Below, piece by piece: positions 1 to 10,106 of a stretch of 64,000 nt of DNA. The position numbers and the translations under genes are program-made. The notes beneath the pieces were generated by a model that worked only from the letters and a program-made list of their open reading frames with translations, did no database searches and had not been told where the DNA came from. The DNA is from Gillisia mitskevichiae (GTDB lineage: Bacteria > Bacteroidota > Bacteroidia > Flavobacteriales > Flavobacteriaceae): positions 248,001 to 312,000 of the forward strand of contig NZ_RBLG01000002.1 of the NCBI RefSeq assembly GCF_003634585.1, in the 5' to 3' direction. Position 1 is the stretch's first letter, and every line of letters begins with the position of its first letter.

Positions 1-3000
1 AAAGTGCTTCCACTGGTTTGGTCTACCACCACTTCCACTTCGGCATCATTAGTAATATCCAGATCGAAATTTAATTCTAAACCTTTCACTTCCTGAATTT
101 GAATTGGAATCCCTGCAAGACGAGATGCTTTTTCCTCAGGGCTCAAGAAATGTATATAAGAATTGTCTCCAATAGATTCAGTATCATTTAATGGGATCTT
201 AAAAATAGTTCCTTTTGCAGTAGATGCATTCACATCTATAACCAACTCATCTGTGGGTCCTTTTATACTAGCAAATCCATCGATGAATGCTGTTCCATAA
301 TAAAGCGCATCTTCTGTAGCTTCCGTATCTAAAACCAATAACCTATCGCTAGTTACACTTAGATCTAAGAACCATTCTTTAAAGTTCTTATGAGAAATAA
401 TACCATCTAAAATACCAGAAGTTTTAAACTTAGTGTCAACGATATCAATTTCGTCAAAGTTAAATTGCTGCTTGGTAAGATTAACAGTAGCATTTTCCTT
501 GAAATCTATATCTACATTTAAATATGGAATTCGTAGCCCTGCCTTTTCTAAAGTTAGTTGTCCTGTAATATCAGGGTTTTTATAATTCCCACTTACTTTT
601 GCATCTCCAGAAGCAAGACCTCTAATATTATCTATAGCATCCCTGCCTAGAGCACTAAAGGCTGCCATATTGAATTTCTTAAGATTCACATCCAGATCTA
701 TTGTAGGCTTATCCCCAACGTTGATACCTCCTTTAGCGTTTAAAGATTCGAATCCTTGATTTGTTAAAGTTGCATCTATATTATAGAAAGAGAGATCTCC
801 TTTCCCATCTACATCTAATTTAAGATTCCCCATTAAATTATCATTAACCGAAAGATCCTGAATGGTTAATGATGTATTTGGATAATAGGTACCTTTTTCT
901 TGAAGTAAATTCAATTTTCCATTTAAGGTACCAGCAAGGTCCAAACTATCTATATCTGGGGTGATCTTACCAATGTCTACATCTTCAAAAGCTATTTTAA
1001 AATCTTTGTAGGTGCTATCTCGTAAATTACCATTTAACCTTATAAATTCCTGCTCATGGCTTAATACCAAAGAATCTATTACAACGTCATTAAACTTATT
1101 ATCGAAAACAATCTTATTGCTCCTATTATTATTCTCATTTAGAAACCAGAGATTGTCTTTAAACTTCACATCTGATCGCTGAATTCCAACTACCGACTTG
1201 TTCTGCTCATTGATAGTATGATAAAAGTTGAGGTTAAAAATATCCTTATTATTTTTACCTCCTTGAAATTCTGAACGTATAAACAAGGTATCTCGTAAGG
1301 TTACATTAATAAGACTGAATTCTGAAAAGTTATAATATTGGGTAGAAACACTATCTGCTTCCACAAAGGTGTTATAGATAGGGTTGTTATTATCTACCTG
1401 AACATTGATATCCTTCATCATATTCCCAAAAGCTTCAATTTTCGGGGATCTAAAGGTGAGCTTAAATTCAGATTCATCAGATTCTATTCTTCCCCGTATA
1501 AAAGTATTCGGCGCAAGAGCCACATCTGGAAAGAAAACTTCTACGATCTTATTATATATATCGAAATCGAATTCTAAATATTGATCTGTAGTAATTACAT
1601 TTGGCCTATAGTTGGTATAAATACTTCCTATGGAATTAGTGATTAAAGACCCTACTTCCGAAACTTTAAACTTCCCAGTAACTTGTCCATTTATTACATC
1701 TGGAGAGTTTACAGAAATCGTTCTAACCCCTTCAGCATCAAAAGTAGAATTCACTTCTAAGTCATCAAAATAATAGAGATCATTAGGGTTTTGGTAAGAG
1801 GTATTTAATAACAATACCTTCCCTGCCACATTATCCAAGGTATTCCCCTGCATGTTTATTAGGATATCTCCTTTTAGGACAGAAATACTATCACGCGTAA
1901 TAAAATTCAGCTTATTAAGATCTGCATAGGCTATAGAAGCTTGAAAGTCGTACACATTTACTTTCTGTGAAATATCCACAAGCCCATTAAATTCTAATTT
2001 AAAATTAGCATCGTTAGAATTAAAGTTCCCGTTAAATACCGAATTTCTAACATTTCCGAGAATACTAATGTCTTGGTAAGTATAATTCTTAAAGTTCAGT
2101 TTAGCTATTTTTCCTCGAATTTGGGTATTCAAAGATTCTTGTGTAAATCCGCTTCCGTTTATATTAAGGTTAAGACTAGTCTTTCCAAGGTCTTTATTGT
2201 CTAATAACCGCCCGATATTAAATTCATTGAAAACCAAGTTTCCCTTATAATTAACATCTCTACTGTTACTAATATTATTCATTACAACATCTGCCTTTGC
2301 ACTACCAAGCTGCGTGTTAATAAGCACATTTGCATCTAAAGAATTTTTTGTGACAATCGTTTTACCAGTAAGTCTTAAATTCCCGAATTCTCTTAATGTT
2401 AGCGGTAACTTATCTTTTAAAATAGTTGGTAACAGATTTACGAGATCGTAGTAATTAGAAGCCAATTCGTTAAAATCTCCAGTTAGAATAAATTCATTCA
2501 TCTCTTCTGAAAATGCACCCTTTAAATTTACGAATCCATCAATTCTGCTTCTATCCATCCCCTTAAGATCTAAGTTTTTTAGATCGAAATCGTTGAGAGT
2601 TCCTATAAAATCTGTAGTGAGTTGTATATTTTGATTGCTACCAAAAGGTGCATAAAAATTCACCAGATCGTTTGTAGAAAGATTTGAGTCCTTAAATGAA
2701 GCATTAAATTGAACTTTATTTAGAAAGTCGGAAAAATCATCTAAGGTATAATTCATCTCAATAGCACCCTCCAATCTAGAATATGGAGTTACCAATAAAA
2801 AAGAATCTAGATTCATCTTTGTAGGCGAATAGGAAAAATCTGTTTTAAGATCACGAATATCCATCCCCCGACCTTCTTCTGCTTGTAATGAATTTAATGT
2901 AAGTTTAAAATCTTGATCTACGACATCAAGGTATTCTGCTTGCAGTTCTAATTTATCCAAAATGATCACTTCGGGATACGTGATATTTTCATCTACATAA

Positions 3001-3449
3001 CTGTAATACCCATCGGAAATAAAAATATCACGAACCTTTAAGGTGAACTGTTTAGGCTCTCCAGTTGGCTCGGTTTTCAACTTTTCTAGGAGGATACTTA
3101 GATTATCGGAATCTTCTCCTTTATAACGTTTCATCTTAAAAATGAAGCCTTCTGCAGTGGAGCTTCCTAAACTAGGATTGTTGGCAATAAGATTAGAAAT
3201 TCCAAGAATAGATGTTCTAAACTCCTTTATATCAAGTAACGTGTTGGCGTGATGATCTTTTATTAAAACCTCGTTTAATTTTACTTTTCCAAAATAAGAG
3301 AGACTTACCCTTCCTACAGACACGTCTATATCTGACCGCTCTTGTATAGAATTTGTAATCTTTTTTGCTACCGAAGTTTGAACGGCAGGGATAGAAAATA
3401 AAATCAATAAAAAAACGAAAAACAACAGCAGCGCTACTACTGTTCTCAT
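1..3449 (-). CDS. tamB: TamB-like translocation/assembly module protein, C-terminus beyond window
   Basis: Large envelope protein of the TamB (DUF490) family, which works with an Omp85-type partner in outer-membrane assembly or lipid transport. The minus frame is open from an ATG at 3449 to the window edge (about 1149 codons). It begins with one membrane anchor (FFVFLLILFSIPAV) followed by long beta-rich repetitive sequence typical of the TamB groove. The last residues inside the window (GLELNFDLDITNDAEVEV) look like the conserved DUF490 region, so only a few hundred C-terminal residues should be missing. The frame also continues upstream of the ATG with KRIKKLLKIL, so a TTG start at about 3464 is possible. 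It is divergent from tsaD, a common neighbour in this phylum. Family is clear; exact role is inferred. Confidence 0.85.
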   Translation of the reverse strand, partial: MRTVVALLLFFVFLLILFSIPAVQTSVAKKITNSIQERSDIDVSVGRVSLSYFGKVKLNEVLIKDHHANTLLDIKEFRTSILGISNLIANNPSLGSSTAEGFIFKMKRYKGEDSDNLSILLEKLKTEPTGEPKQFTLKVRDIFISDGYYSYVDENITYPEVIILDKLELQAEYLDVVDQDFKLTLNSLQAEEGRGMDIRDLKTDFSYSPTKMNLDSFLLVTPYSRLEGAIEMNYTLDDFSDFLNKVQFNASFKDSNLSTNDLVNFYAPFGSNQNIQLTTDFIGTLNDFDLKNLDLKGMDRSRIDGFVNLKGAFSEEMNEFILTGDFNELASNYYDLVNLLPTILKDKLPLTLREFGNLRLTGKTIVTKNSLDANVLINTQLGSAKADVVMNNISNSRDVNYKGNLVFNEFNIGRLLDNKDLGKTSLNLNINGSGFTQESLNTQIRGKIAKLNFKNYTYQDISILGNVRNSVFNGNFNSNDANFKLEFNGLVDISQKVNVYDFQASIAYADLNKLNFITRDSISVLKGDILINMQGNTLDNVAGKVLLLNTSYQNPNDLYYFDDLEVNSTFDAEGVRTISVNSPDVINGQVTGKFKVSEVGSLITNSIGSIYTNYRPNVITTDQYLEFDFDIYNKIVEVFFPDVALAPNTFIRGRIESDESEFKLTFRSPKIEAFGNMMKDINVQVDNNNPIYNTFVEADSVSTQYYNFSEFSLINVTLRDTLFIRSEFQGGKNNKDIFNLNFYHTINEQNKSVVGIQRSDVKFKDNLWFLNENNNRSNKIVFDNKFNDVVIDSLVLSHEQEFIRLNGNLRDSTYKDFKIAFEDVDIGKITPDIDSLDLAGTLNGKLNLLQEKGTYYPNTSLTIQDLSVNDNLMGNLKLDVDGKGDLSFYNIDATLTNQGFESLNAKGGINVGDKPTIDLDVNLKKFNMAAFSALGRDAIDNIRGLASGDAKVSGNYKNPDITGQLTLEKAGLRIPYLNVDIDFKENATVNLTKQQFNFDEIDIVDTKFKTSGILDGIISHKNFKEWFLDLSVTSDRLLVLDTEATEDALYYGTAFIDGFASIKGPTDELVIDVNASTAKGTIFKIPLNDTESIGDNSYIHFLSPEEKASRLAGIPIQIQEVKGLELNFDLDITNDAEVEVVVDQTSGST

Positions 3450-3467
3450 AAGTATTTTCAATAATTT

Positions 3468-3495
3468 TTTGATACGCTTTTATGTTTTAACTTTG
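3468..3495 (+). promoter_or_regulatory. Bacteroidota-type promoter for tsaD operon
   Basis: TTTG at 3468-3471 and TAACTTTG at 3488-3495 match the Bacteroidota -33 and -7 (TAnnTTTG) elements. The spacer is 16 bases, a little short. Transcription would start near 3502, giving a leader of about 30 bases before the tsaD ATG. Predicted from sequence only. Confidence 0.4.
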
Positions 3496-3533
3496 TAAAC
3501 AATATTAACTATTAATACGCCTACCTTTTCTTA

Positions 3534-4556
3534 ATGGCTTCCCAAAATATATACATTCTGGCTATAGAATCATCTTGCGATGACACGGCCGCCGCTATAC
3601 TAAAAAACGATACTTTATTATCCAATATTGTTGCGACCCAAGAGGTACATCAAAAATTTGGAGGTGTGGTTCCGGAACTCGCTTCTAGAGCACATCAACA
3701 AAACATTGTTCCTGTTATTCATCAGGCGATTGCTGAGGCAAATATCGACAAAAAAGACATATCTGCAATTGCCTTTACCAAAGGACCTGGTTTAATGGGT
3801 TCACTTCTGGTTGGTACTTCTTTCGCAAAATCTTTAGCACTTGGACTTAACATTCCTTTAATAGAGGTAAACCATATGCAAGCACATATTTTAGCGCATT
3901 TTATAAAGGAGCAGAATTATAAAATTCCGGAGTTTCCTTTCCTGGCACTTACTATAAGTGGTGGGCATACTCAAATTGTAAGGGTAGACAGTCATTTTGA
4001 AATGAAAGTGATTGGACAAACGATAGATGATGCCGTAGGAGAAGCTTATGATAAAAGTGCAAAAATCATGGGACTGCCCTATCCTGGAGGGCCTCTCATA
4101 GATAAATATGCACAATTAGGAGATCCTAAAGCTTACAAATTCACAAAACCAAAAGTGGGTGGTTTAGATTTTAGTTTCAGTGGTTTAAAGACTGCTATTC
4201 TTTATTTTATTCAGAAACAAGTAAAGGAGAACCCAAATTTTATTGAAGAAAACCGAAATGATATCTGCGCCTCTATTCAATATACCATTGTAAATATTTT
4301 AATGGATAAGCTGAAAAAAGCAGTGAAAGAGACGGGGATCAATCAAATTGCAATTGGCGGTGGGGTTTCTGCGAACAGCGGGATTAGAAAAGCTCTAAAT
4401 GAAGCAGAGGGTAAATACGGATGGAAAACCTATGTCCCAAAATTTGAATATACTACAGATAATGCTGCTATGATTGGAATTGTTGGTTATTATAAGTATT
4501 TAGCAAAAGATTTTACAGACCTTTCGGTAACCGCTCAACCGCGATATAAAATTTAA
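3534..4556 (+). CDS. tsaD: tRNA N6-adenosine threonylcarbamoyltransferase TsaD
   Basis: Transfers the threonylcarbamoyl group to A37 of ANN-decoding tRNAs, acting with TsaB and TsaE. The 340-residue length is normal. The N-terminus carries the ASKHA signature ILAIESSCDDTAAAI. The metal-binding pair is H114 and H118 (HMQAHILAH), and GGHT and GGGVSANSG nucleotide-binding motifs follow. It is the first gene of a tight plus-strand run with rsmE (3-base gap) and the DUF4159 gene. The function is essential in most bacteria and the family is unmistakable. Confidence 0.97.
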   Translation: MASQNIYILAIESSCDDTAAAILKNDTLLSNIVATQEVHQKFGGVVPELASRAHQQNIVPVIHQAIAEANIDKKDISAIAFTKGPGLMGSLLVGTSFAKSLALGLNIPLIEVNHMQAHILAHFIKEQNYKIPEFPFLALTISGGHTQIVRVDSHFEMKVIGQTIDDAVGEAYDKSAKIMGLPYPGGPLIDKYAQLGDPKAYKFTKPKVGGLDFSFSGLKTAILYFIQKQVKENPNFIEENRNDICASIQYTIVNILMDKLKKAVKETGINQIAIGGGVSANSGIRKALNEAEGKYGWKTYVPKFEYTTDNAAMIGIVGYYKYLAKDFTDLSVTAQPRYKI

Positions 4557-4559
4557 AGC

Positions 4560-5270
4560 ATGCAGTTATTTTATCACCAAGATATAGTAGAAGAAGCTCA
4601 ACAAATAATTTTTCCTAGAGAAGAAAGCAAGCATATAGTAAAAGTTTTACGGAAGAAAGAAGGAGATATTTTATATGTAACTAATGGAAAAGGATTTCTG
4701 TTTATTTCTGAATTAACTTTGATCACAGCGCAACAATGTATTGCGAAGGTGATAGAAGTAAAGAAAGAAGATAAACCTAAGTATTATTTACATATGGCTG
4801 TTGCTCCTACTAAAATGAACGATCGTTACGAGTGGTTCTTAGAAAAGGCCACAGAGATTGGTGTAATGGAGATCACGCCAATTATATGTGATCACAGTGA
4901 ACGCAAAGTGGTAAAACTGGATCGGTTTGAAAGAGTCTTACAAAGTGCAATGAAGCAATCCTTGCATTTTACAATGCCTAAACTCAATCAACCAGTAAGA
5001 TTTTCGGAGTTTGTTACAGATACTCCAGAGGGAAGTAAATTTATAGCACATTGCGAAGATGAAATAGATAAAAAATCCTTACAAAATTGTTTAGAGCTTA
5101 ATGACAGATCTATTATTTTGATAGGCCCTGAAGGAGATTTTTCTTCAGAAGAAATAGAATTAGCAATGCAAAATGACTGGAAACCAATAAGTTTAGGGAA
5201 CACGAGATTAAGAACTGAGACTGCTGCTATCGTAGCTTGTCACACCGTTGCTTTATTGAACGAAGATTAA
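4560..5270 (+). CDS. rsmE: 16S rRNA m3U1498 methyltransferase RsmE
   Basis: SPOUT-fold methyltransferase that makes 3-methyluridine at 16S rRNA position 1498, using SAM. The protein has 236 residues. An N-terminal PUA-like part (PREESKHIVKVLRKKEGD) is followed by the SPOUT domain, with KATEIGV, the GPEGDFSSEE loop and the terminal knot motif LGNTRLRTETAAIVA. It lies 3 bases after tsaD and 6 before the DUF4159 gene, so all three are probably cotranscribed. Confidence 0.95.
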   Translation: MQLFYHQDIVEEAQQIIFPREESKHIVKVLRKKEGDILYVTNGKGFLFISELTLITAQQCIAKVIEVKKEDKPKYYLHMAVAPTKMNDRYEWFLEKATEIGVMEITPIICDHSERKVVKLDRFERVLQSAMKQSLHFTMPKLNQPVRFSEFVTDTPEGSKFIAHCEDEIDKKSLQNCLELNDRSIILIGPEGDFSSEEIELAMQNDWKPISLGNTRLRTETAAIVACHTVALLNED

Positions 5271-5276
5271 TATTAA

Positions 5277-5921
5277 ATGAAACAGGTAGTAAGCATCTTC
5301 CTAATCTTTTTGTTCAGCCTTAATATAGCTGCGCAGGAAATTGCTTTGCTAAAGTATCAAGGAGGTGGAGATTGGTATGCTAATCCAACTGCATTGCCAA
5401 ACCTAATAAAGTTTTGCAATCAAAATATTAATACTGCTATAAAAAATAAGGTTGAAACCGTTACTCCCGGAAGCGTAGCTATTTTTCAGTATCCTTTTAT
5501 CCATATGACGGGTCATGGAAATGTAGTCTTTAGCAATGAGGAAGCTGTTAACTTAAGAACTTATTTACTTGGTGGAGGATTTCTGCATATAGATGATAAT
5601 TATGGGATGAATAAATTTATTAGAGCAGAATTAAAAAAAGTGTTCCCTAATAAGGAGCTTCAAGAATTATCTGCGTCTCACCCAATTTTTAGCAGTGCTT
5701 TTAATTTTCCAAATGGTTTGCCCAAGATCCATGAACATGATGGTTTAGGACCTCAAGCTTTGGGTTTATTTGAAAATGACAGGCTTATTCTTCTATTTAC
5801 TTTTGAAAGTGATCTTGGTGATGGCTGGGAAGATCCAGCAGTGCACAACGATCCGCCCGAAGTTCGCCTTAAAGCCCTGCAAATGGGAGCTAATATTATT
5901 AAATATGTTTTTGAAAATTGA
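5277..5921 (+). CDS. DUF4159 domain-containing exported protein
   Basis: A 214-residue protein with a signal peptide (VVSIFLIFLFSLNIAAQ) and then a DUF4159 domain: LLKYQGGGDWYANPTALPN, FIHMTGHGNVVFS, GGFLHIDDNYGMN, and a C-terminal HDGLGPQALGLF region. DUF4159 has a GATase-1/ThuA-like fold of unknown activity. In Bacteroidota it often sits in this tsaD-rsmE-SpoU run. Its stop codon overlaps the TTG start of the next gene, which suggests translational coupling. The substrate is not known. Confidence 0.85.
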   Translation: MKQVVSIFLIFLFSLNIAAQEIALLKYQGGGDWYANPTALPNLIKFCNQNINTAIKNKVETVTPGSVAIFQYPFIHMTGHGNVVFSNEEAVNLRTYLLGGGFLHIDDNYGMNKFIRAELKKVFPNKELQELSASHPIFSSAFNFPNGLPKIHEHDGLGPQALGLFENDRLILLFTFESDLGDGWEDPAVHNDPPEVRLKALQMGANIIKYVFEN

Positions 5922-6442
5922 GTTTACAACTAGATCACTCCACACATTCTGAATCTGAAAAGAAGTTTCCCATTGTTATTCTCACAGATAATATAACGGG
6001 AGAAGCAAATATTGGAAGTCTATTTAGACTGGCCGATGCTTTTAATATTGAGAAAATATTATTTTCTGGAACTCCTATCAATTTAAAAAGCAATAGACTT
6101 AGGAGAACAGCAAGAGGCACTTTTGAAAAAGTTGTTTTTGAACATACAGAAAACATTCTAGAAACAATCGAAAATTATAAAGCCAAGAGTTATATGGCTG
6201 TAGCTCTAGAAATCACTTCAGATAGTGTGGCATTGGATGTTTTAAAACTGAAAAATGACTCGAAAGTCTTACTTATTATTGGTAATGAGAGACACGGTAT
6301 AAGCCAATTAGTTCTAGATGCAATTCAAACAAAAGTCCATATTCCTATGTTTGGAAATAATAGCAGTATGAATGTTTCTCAGGCTACTGGGATTGCATTG
6401 TACGAATTTTCAAAAACCTTTCTTAACTTTCGTCAGAAATAA
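5918..6442 (+). CDS. TrmH/SpoU-family RNA 2'-O-methyltransferase
   Basis: SAM-dependent ribose methyltransferase of the SpoU/TrmH class, 174 residues. Visible motifs are motif 1 (TDNITGEANIGSLFRLADAF with RRTARG nearby), motif 2 (LLIIGNERHGIS) and motif 3 (IPMFGNNSSMNVSQATGIALYEF). The start is a TTG whose last two bases form the previous gene's TGA (5918-5921); no ATG precedes motif 1. No separate RNA-binding domain is present, as in TrmL/TrmH-like short forms, so the RNA target cannot be named. Confidence 0.9.
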   Translation: MSLQLDHSTHSESEKKFPIVILTDNITGEANIGSLFRLADAFNIEKILFSGTPINLKSNRLRRTARGTFEKVVFEHTENILETIENYKAKSYMAVALEITSDSVALDVLKLKNDSKVLLIIGNERHGISQLVLDAIQTKVHIPMFGNNSSMNVSQATGIALYEFSKTFLNFRQK

Positions 6443-6454
6443 TATCTTTACCCT

Positions 6455-7543
6455 GTGAACGCAAAAACATTTTCTTACGGGATATTAAGAGCTTTAGGAA
6501 TTCTATTTGGGATCTTTCTTCTTTTATTCTTTCTTTTTAAAATTCAATCTGTACTAGTTTACATAGCTATTGCAGGAGTGATCTCTTTAATTGGAAGACC
6601 CATTGTTATATTTTTAAGGTCAAGACTAAAAGTGCCAAATCTGGCAGCTGTTCTAATTGTGCTACTATTTGTATTAGCTATATTTGTAGGAATAATTTTA
6701 GTATTTGTTCCTATTGTAATTGAACAAAGCCATCATTTAGGTCAGATAGATGTAGAAGCTTTTAAGAGCGATATTAATTTAATGAACGATCAGATAAATG
6801 ATTATCTAGGAGTTAAAGACATTAACTTGATGGAAAGCTTAAAGCAAAGTGAGCTCGTTCAAAGCTTTGATGTGAATCTTATTCCAAAATTCTTAAATAG
6901 TGTTTTCGGGATCTTGGGAGCTACTTTGATAGCTGTTTTCTCCATCATGTTCATCTCATTTTTTCTTTTAAAGGATAGTAAATTAATGCTGAATAGCATT
7001 TTGGTTTTTGCTAATAAAGGTGAAGAAGATAAATTTCAAAGGGTATTTAATAAGATCAAAATATTACTTTCAAGATATTTTGTAGGGCTCACGATGCAAG
7101 TGTTTGTTTTATTCATCCTTTACTTTTTATTGCTTAGTATTTTTGAAATTAACAATCCTCTTGCAATTGCATTTATATGTGCGGTGCTTAACTTAGTGCC
7201 TTACTTAGGCCCTATTTTTGCTGGAATCTTGATGGCATTATTCGTTATTTCAAGTAATCTTGGAGCCGATTTTCAAATTGTAATTCTACCCAAACTAATT
7301 TTTGTGATGATGGGTTATTCCATTTCTCAACTAATAGACAATTTAATAAGCCAGCCAATGATCTTTGGTGCCAGTGTAAGATCACATCCCTTAGAGATAT
7401 TTCTTATTATCCTTATTTCAGGGCTATTATTTGGGATTATCGGAATGGTAGTGGCAATTCCTTTTTATACTGCTTTAAAAGTGATCGCTAAGGAATCCTT
7501 GAGCGAATATAAGATCGTTAAGAGACTTACAAGAGATCTTTAA
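6455..7543 (+). CDS. AI-2E transporter family (PF01594) membrane protein
   Basis: Polytopic inner-membrane protein of 362 residues in the TqsA/YdiK/PerM family. Two hydrophobic helices open the protein, a soluble loop follows (residues about 90-140), and the conserved C-terminal block contains NLVPYLGPIFAG and a run of four helices ending at AIPFYTAL. Members export varied small molecules or act as Na+/H+ antiporters; autoinducer-2 export is proven for only one, so the substrate is unknown. The start is GTG. The gene follows the SpoU gene by 12 bases. Confidence 0.85.
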   Translation: MNAKTFSYGILRALGILFGIFLLLFFLFKIQSVLVYIAIAGVISLIGRPIVIFLRSRLKVPNLAAVLIVLLFVLAIFVGIILVFVPIVIEQSHHLGQIDVEAFKSDINLMNDQINDYLGVKDINLMESLKQSELVQSFDVNLIPKFLNSVFGILGATLIAVFSIMFISFFLLKDSKLMLNSILVFANKGEEDKFQRVFNKIKILLSRYFVGLTMQVFVLFILYFLLLSIFEINNPLAIAFICAVLNLVPYLGPIFAGILMALFVISSNLGADFQIVILPKLIFVMMGYSISQLIDNLISQPMIFGASVRSHPLEIFLIILISGLLFGIIGMVVAIPFYTALKVIAKESLSEYKIVKRLTRDL

Positions 7544-7554
7544 AACCCATTAGC

Positions 7555-8751
7555 TTGAATAAAGCACTATTACATCCCGATGTTAAGAAGTTTATTCAGA
7601 GCCATCTAAATGATGATCTTACTAAGCTAATTTTGAAAGGCTCCCCTTTTCCAGATGTTAGTGTTCAAGAAATAGCAACCCAGATCTCTGGCCTAAAGAA
7701 AGCCAAAACCAAATTACCTACATGGTTTAAAAATCAAAGTATACTCTATTCTCCTAATTTAAATTTAGAGCAAACTTCTTCCGAGATCACTGCTAAATAT
7801 AAAAGCCAGTTAATTACTGGAGACACTTTAATAGATCTCACTGGTGGTTTTGGGATAGACGATTACTATTTTTCTAAAAGATTCAAAAAGGTCATTCATT
7901 GTGAACTAAATGCGGAGCTTTCTGAATTAGCCTCTCATAATTTTTCTGAATTAGGTGCAAGCAACATTAAAACACATATTGGAGATGGATTGGAAATCTT
8001 AAAAGAACTAGGAGAAAAAGTAAATTGGATCTATTTAGATCCCGCCAGAAGAGATGACTATGGCGGAAAAGTTTTTCTTTTAGAACAATGCACTCCCAAT
8101 GTCCCTAAAAACCTAAAACTTTTATTTCAGAATTCAGATAATATATTAATAAAATCCTCGCCGCTATTAGATCTTTCTGCTGGTATTGCTGAATTGCGAA
8201 AAGTAACTGAAATTCATATAGTTGCAGTAAATAATGAGGTTAAAGAGTTGTTATGGGTTTTAAATAGAAATATTTCCAAGGAAATAAAGATCAAGACCAT
8301 CAATATTACTAAAAATGAAACTCAGGTTTTTGAAGCTATTTTCGAAGAGCTGTTAGCACCTATAAAATATAGTTCAGCATTAAAATTTCTTTACGAGCCC
8401 AATCCGGCTATCATGAAAAGTAAACTTTTTAGTGCTTTAGCTACAGAAACAAATACCAAGAAATTACACTCAAATTCTCATTTATTCACTTCAGAAGTAT
8501 TACAAGCGTTCCCTGGTAGAAGCTTTGAGATCATGGAAGTTTTAAACTATAATAAAAAAGCTTTAAAAAGATCTCTTAAACTGAAAAAGGCAAATATTAC
8601 TACGAGAAATTTTCCTAAAACTGTAAGTGAGATTAGAAAAGAATTGAAAATTGAAGATGGTGGAAAAGACTACCTCTTTTTCACTACAGATCTCAATAAT
8701 GATAAAATTGTTTTGGAATGTAAGAAGATTGCTAATCTTAAGGAATCTTAA
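7555..8751 (+). CDS. Class I SAM methyltransferase with THUMP-like domain (PG_1098 type)
   Basis: A 398-residue Bacteroidota-specific methyltransferase. An N-terminal helical region comes first, then a Rossmann domain with motif I DLTGGFGIDDYYFSKRF, and a catalytic-type motif IV DPARRDDYGGKVF in the place of DPPY/NPPY. The C-terminal third is the THUMP-like region seen in PG_1098 homologues. RNA, possibly rRNA or tRNA, is the likely substrate by family. The start is TTG, 11 bases after the permease gene. It closes the plus-strand run; the minus pigment operon converges on it. Confidence 0.8.
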   Translation: MNKALLHPDVKKFIQSHLNDDLTKLILKGSPFPDVSVQEIATQISGLKKAKTKLPTWFKNQSILYSPNLNLEQTSSEITAKYKSQLITGDTLIDLTGGFGIDDYYFSKRFKKVIHCELNAELSELASHNFSELGASNIKTHIGDGLEILKELGEKVNWIYLDPARRDDYGGKVFLLEQCTPNVPKNLKLLFQNSDNILIKSSPLLDLSAGIAELRKVTEIHIVAVNNEVKELLWVLNRNISKEIKIKTINITKNETQVFEAIFEELLAPIKYSSALKFLYEPNPAIMKSKLFSALATETNTKKLHSNSHLFTSEVLQAFPGRSFEIMEVLNYNKKALKRSLKLKKANITTRNFPKTVSEIRKELKIEDGGKDYLFFTTDLNNDKIVLECKKIANLKES

Positions 8752-8819
8752 AGTCTACATTAGTTAGAATCCCAATAACAACAGGAACAATTTCGAGTAA
8801 TTAAAATCTCATTAAGCTA

Positions 8820-10103
8820 TTAACGCCTTAGATCCAGAAATAATACCGGTTTTCTACTTCCTTTTGGATTCTTTAAATTATTAATTTCAGAGTCGCTAAT
8901 CATTTCAATTTCAGGAATTACATGCAATCTTGTTTGAAAATGTTGTTTTAATTCTTCTTGCTCCACTTCTATTAAAGAATTGGAGATCTTAATAGTTAAT
9001 AGATCCAATTCATTTTCATCTTTTTGTACAACCACAACGAAATTGGAAATAGAATTAAATTCTACAAGAACATCTATTATATGCTGCGGATATAAGCTGG
9101 TTCCTTTATATTTAACATGTTGTTTCTTTCTACCAAGAACAGGACTTAAACGCATGGTGTTTCTACCACATTTACAGCTTTCATTGGTATAACTCACCAA
9201 ATCTCCGGTTGCAAAACGCACCAATGGCATAGTTTGCACTTTTAAAGTAGTGACCACTAACTCCCCTATTTCGCCCATTTTCACAGCATTTCCAGCTTCA
9301 TCTAAAACTTCAGTATAAACTAATTCTGGTTGAATATGATTTCCTGTGTGATGCTCACATTCTGTAAAAGCTGTAGCCATTTCTGTAGAAGCATAGGTAG
9401 AAAATAATTCTATACCCCACAGTTCTGTGATCTTTCTACCCAAGGCATTTAAGTCGTAATTTTGATCTCTTAGCGGTTCTCCGATACAAATTGCTGCTTT
9501 TACAGAAGAATTTTTATAATCTATAGCATTCGATTCTGCATATTCTATCATTTTCAATAAAAACGAAGGTACTGCCACCAAATAATTCGGTTTAAAGCGC
9601 TCTATGGAATCCCATTGTAAATGTGGCAATCCGCTTCCTGTTCTAATAATTCCTGCCCCAAGTTTCCTTAAACCCAAGAAATAAGCCATTCCAGCAATGA
9701 ACCTTCTATCTAAAGTAGTTGTAATTTGAACTTTATCTCCTTTTAAAATACCTGCCATCTTAAAAGATTGCATTTCATTTATGGCTAATCTCTCAAGATC
9801 GGCTTCATTCAATAAGAAATTCACAGGATTTCCTAAAGTTCCAGAGGTAGTTACATGATCTATTATGTCTTCCCTGGGAACGCATATAAAATCCTCGTTA
9901 TATCCCTGAAGATCTTCTTTTGTAGTTACTGGGATTCGTTTTAGATCTGCTTCCGTTTTAATTTCACTAACATCAATACCATGTACTTTAAAAAGTTGTT
10001 TGTAGAATTTAGAATTCTTTTGAACGTAGAGCAATTGCTTTTGCAGTTCTAACCATTGAATTCTAGCTATTCTTTCTTTAGATTCAGTTTGAAGGGAGGT
10101 CAT
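8820..10103 (-). CDS. Phenylacetate-CoA ligase-like adenylating enzyme (aryl starter activation)
   Basis: ANL-superfamily adenylating enzyme of 427 residues, the size of PaaK-type ligases. Visible motifs are the P-loop-like TTSGTLGNPVNF, YASTEMATAFTEC (the A5 region), and TGDLVSY with a four-Cys-type segment CKCGRN, typical of this family. It is the last gene of the 17-gene operon, 3 bases after the C45 protein. In aryl-polyene loci such an enzyme activates the aryl acid; here it probably loads 4-coumarate from the ammonia-lyase onto CoA or the ACP. The substrate is inferred from context. Confidence 0.85.
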   Translation of the reverse strand: MTSLQTESKERIARIQWLELQKQLLYVQKNSKFYKQLFKVHGIDVSEIKTEADLKRIPVTTKEDLQGYNEDFICVPREDIIDHVTTSGTLGNPVNFLLNEADLERLAINEMQSFKMAGILKGDKVQITTTLDRRFIAGMAYFLGLRKLGAGIIRTGSGLPHLQWDSIERFKPNYLVAVPSFLLKMIEYAESNAIDYKNSSVKAAICIGEPLRDQNYDLNALGRKITELWGIELFSTYASTEMATAFTECEHHTGNHIQPELVYTEVLDEAGNAVKMGEIGELVVTTLKVQTMPLVRFATGDLVSYTNESCKCGRNTMRLSPVLGRKKQHVKYKGTSLYPQHIIDVLVEFNSISNFVVVVQKDENELDLLTIKISNSLIEVEQEELKQHFQTRLHVIPEIEMISDSEINNLKNPKGSRKPVLFLDLRR

Positions 10104-10106
10104 AAT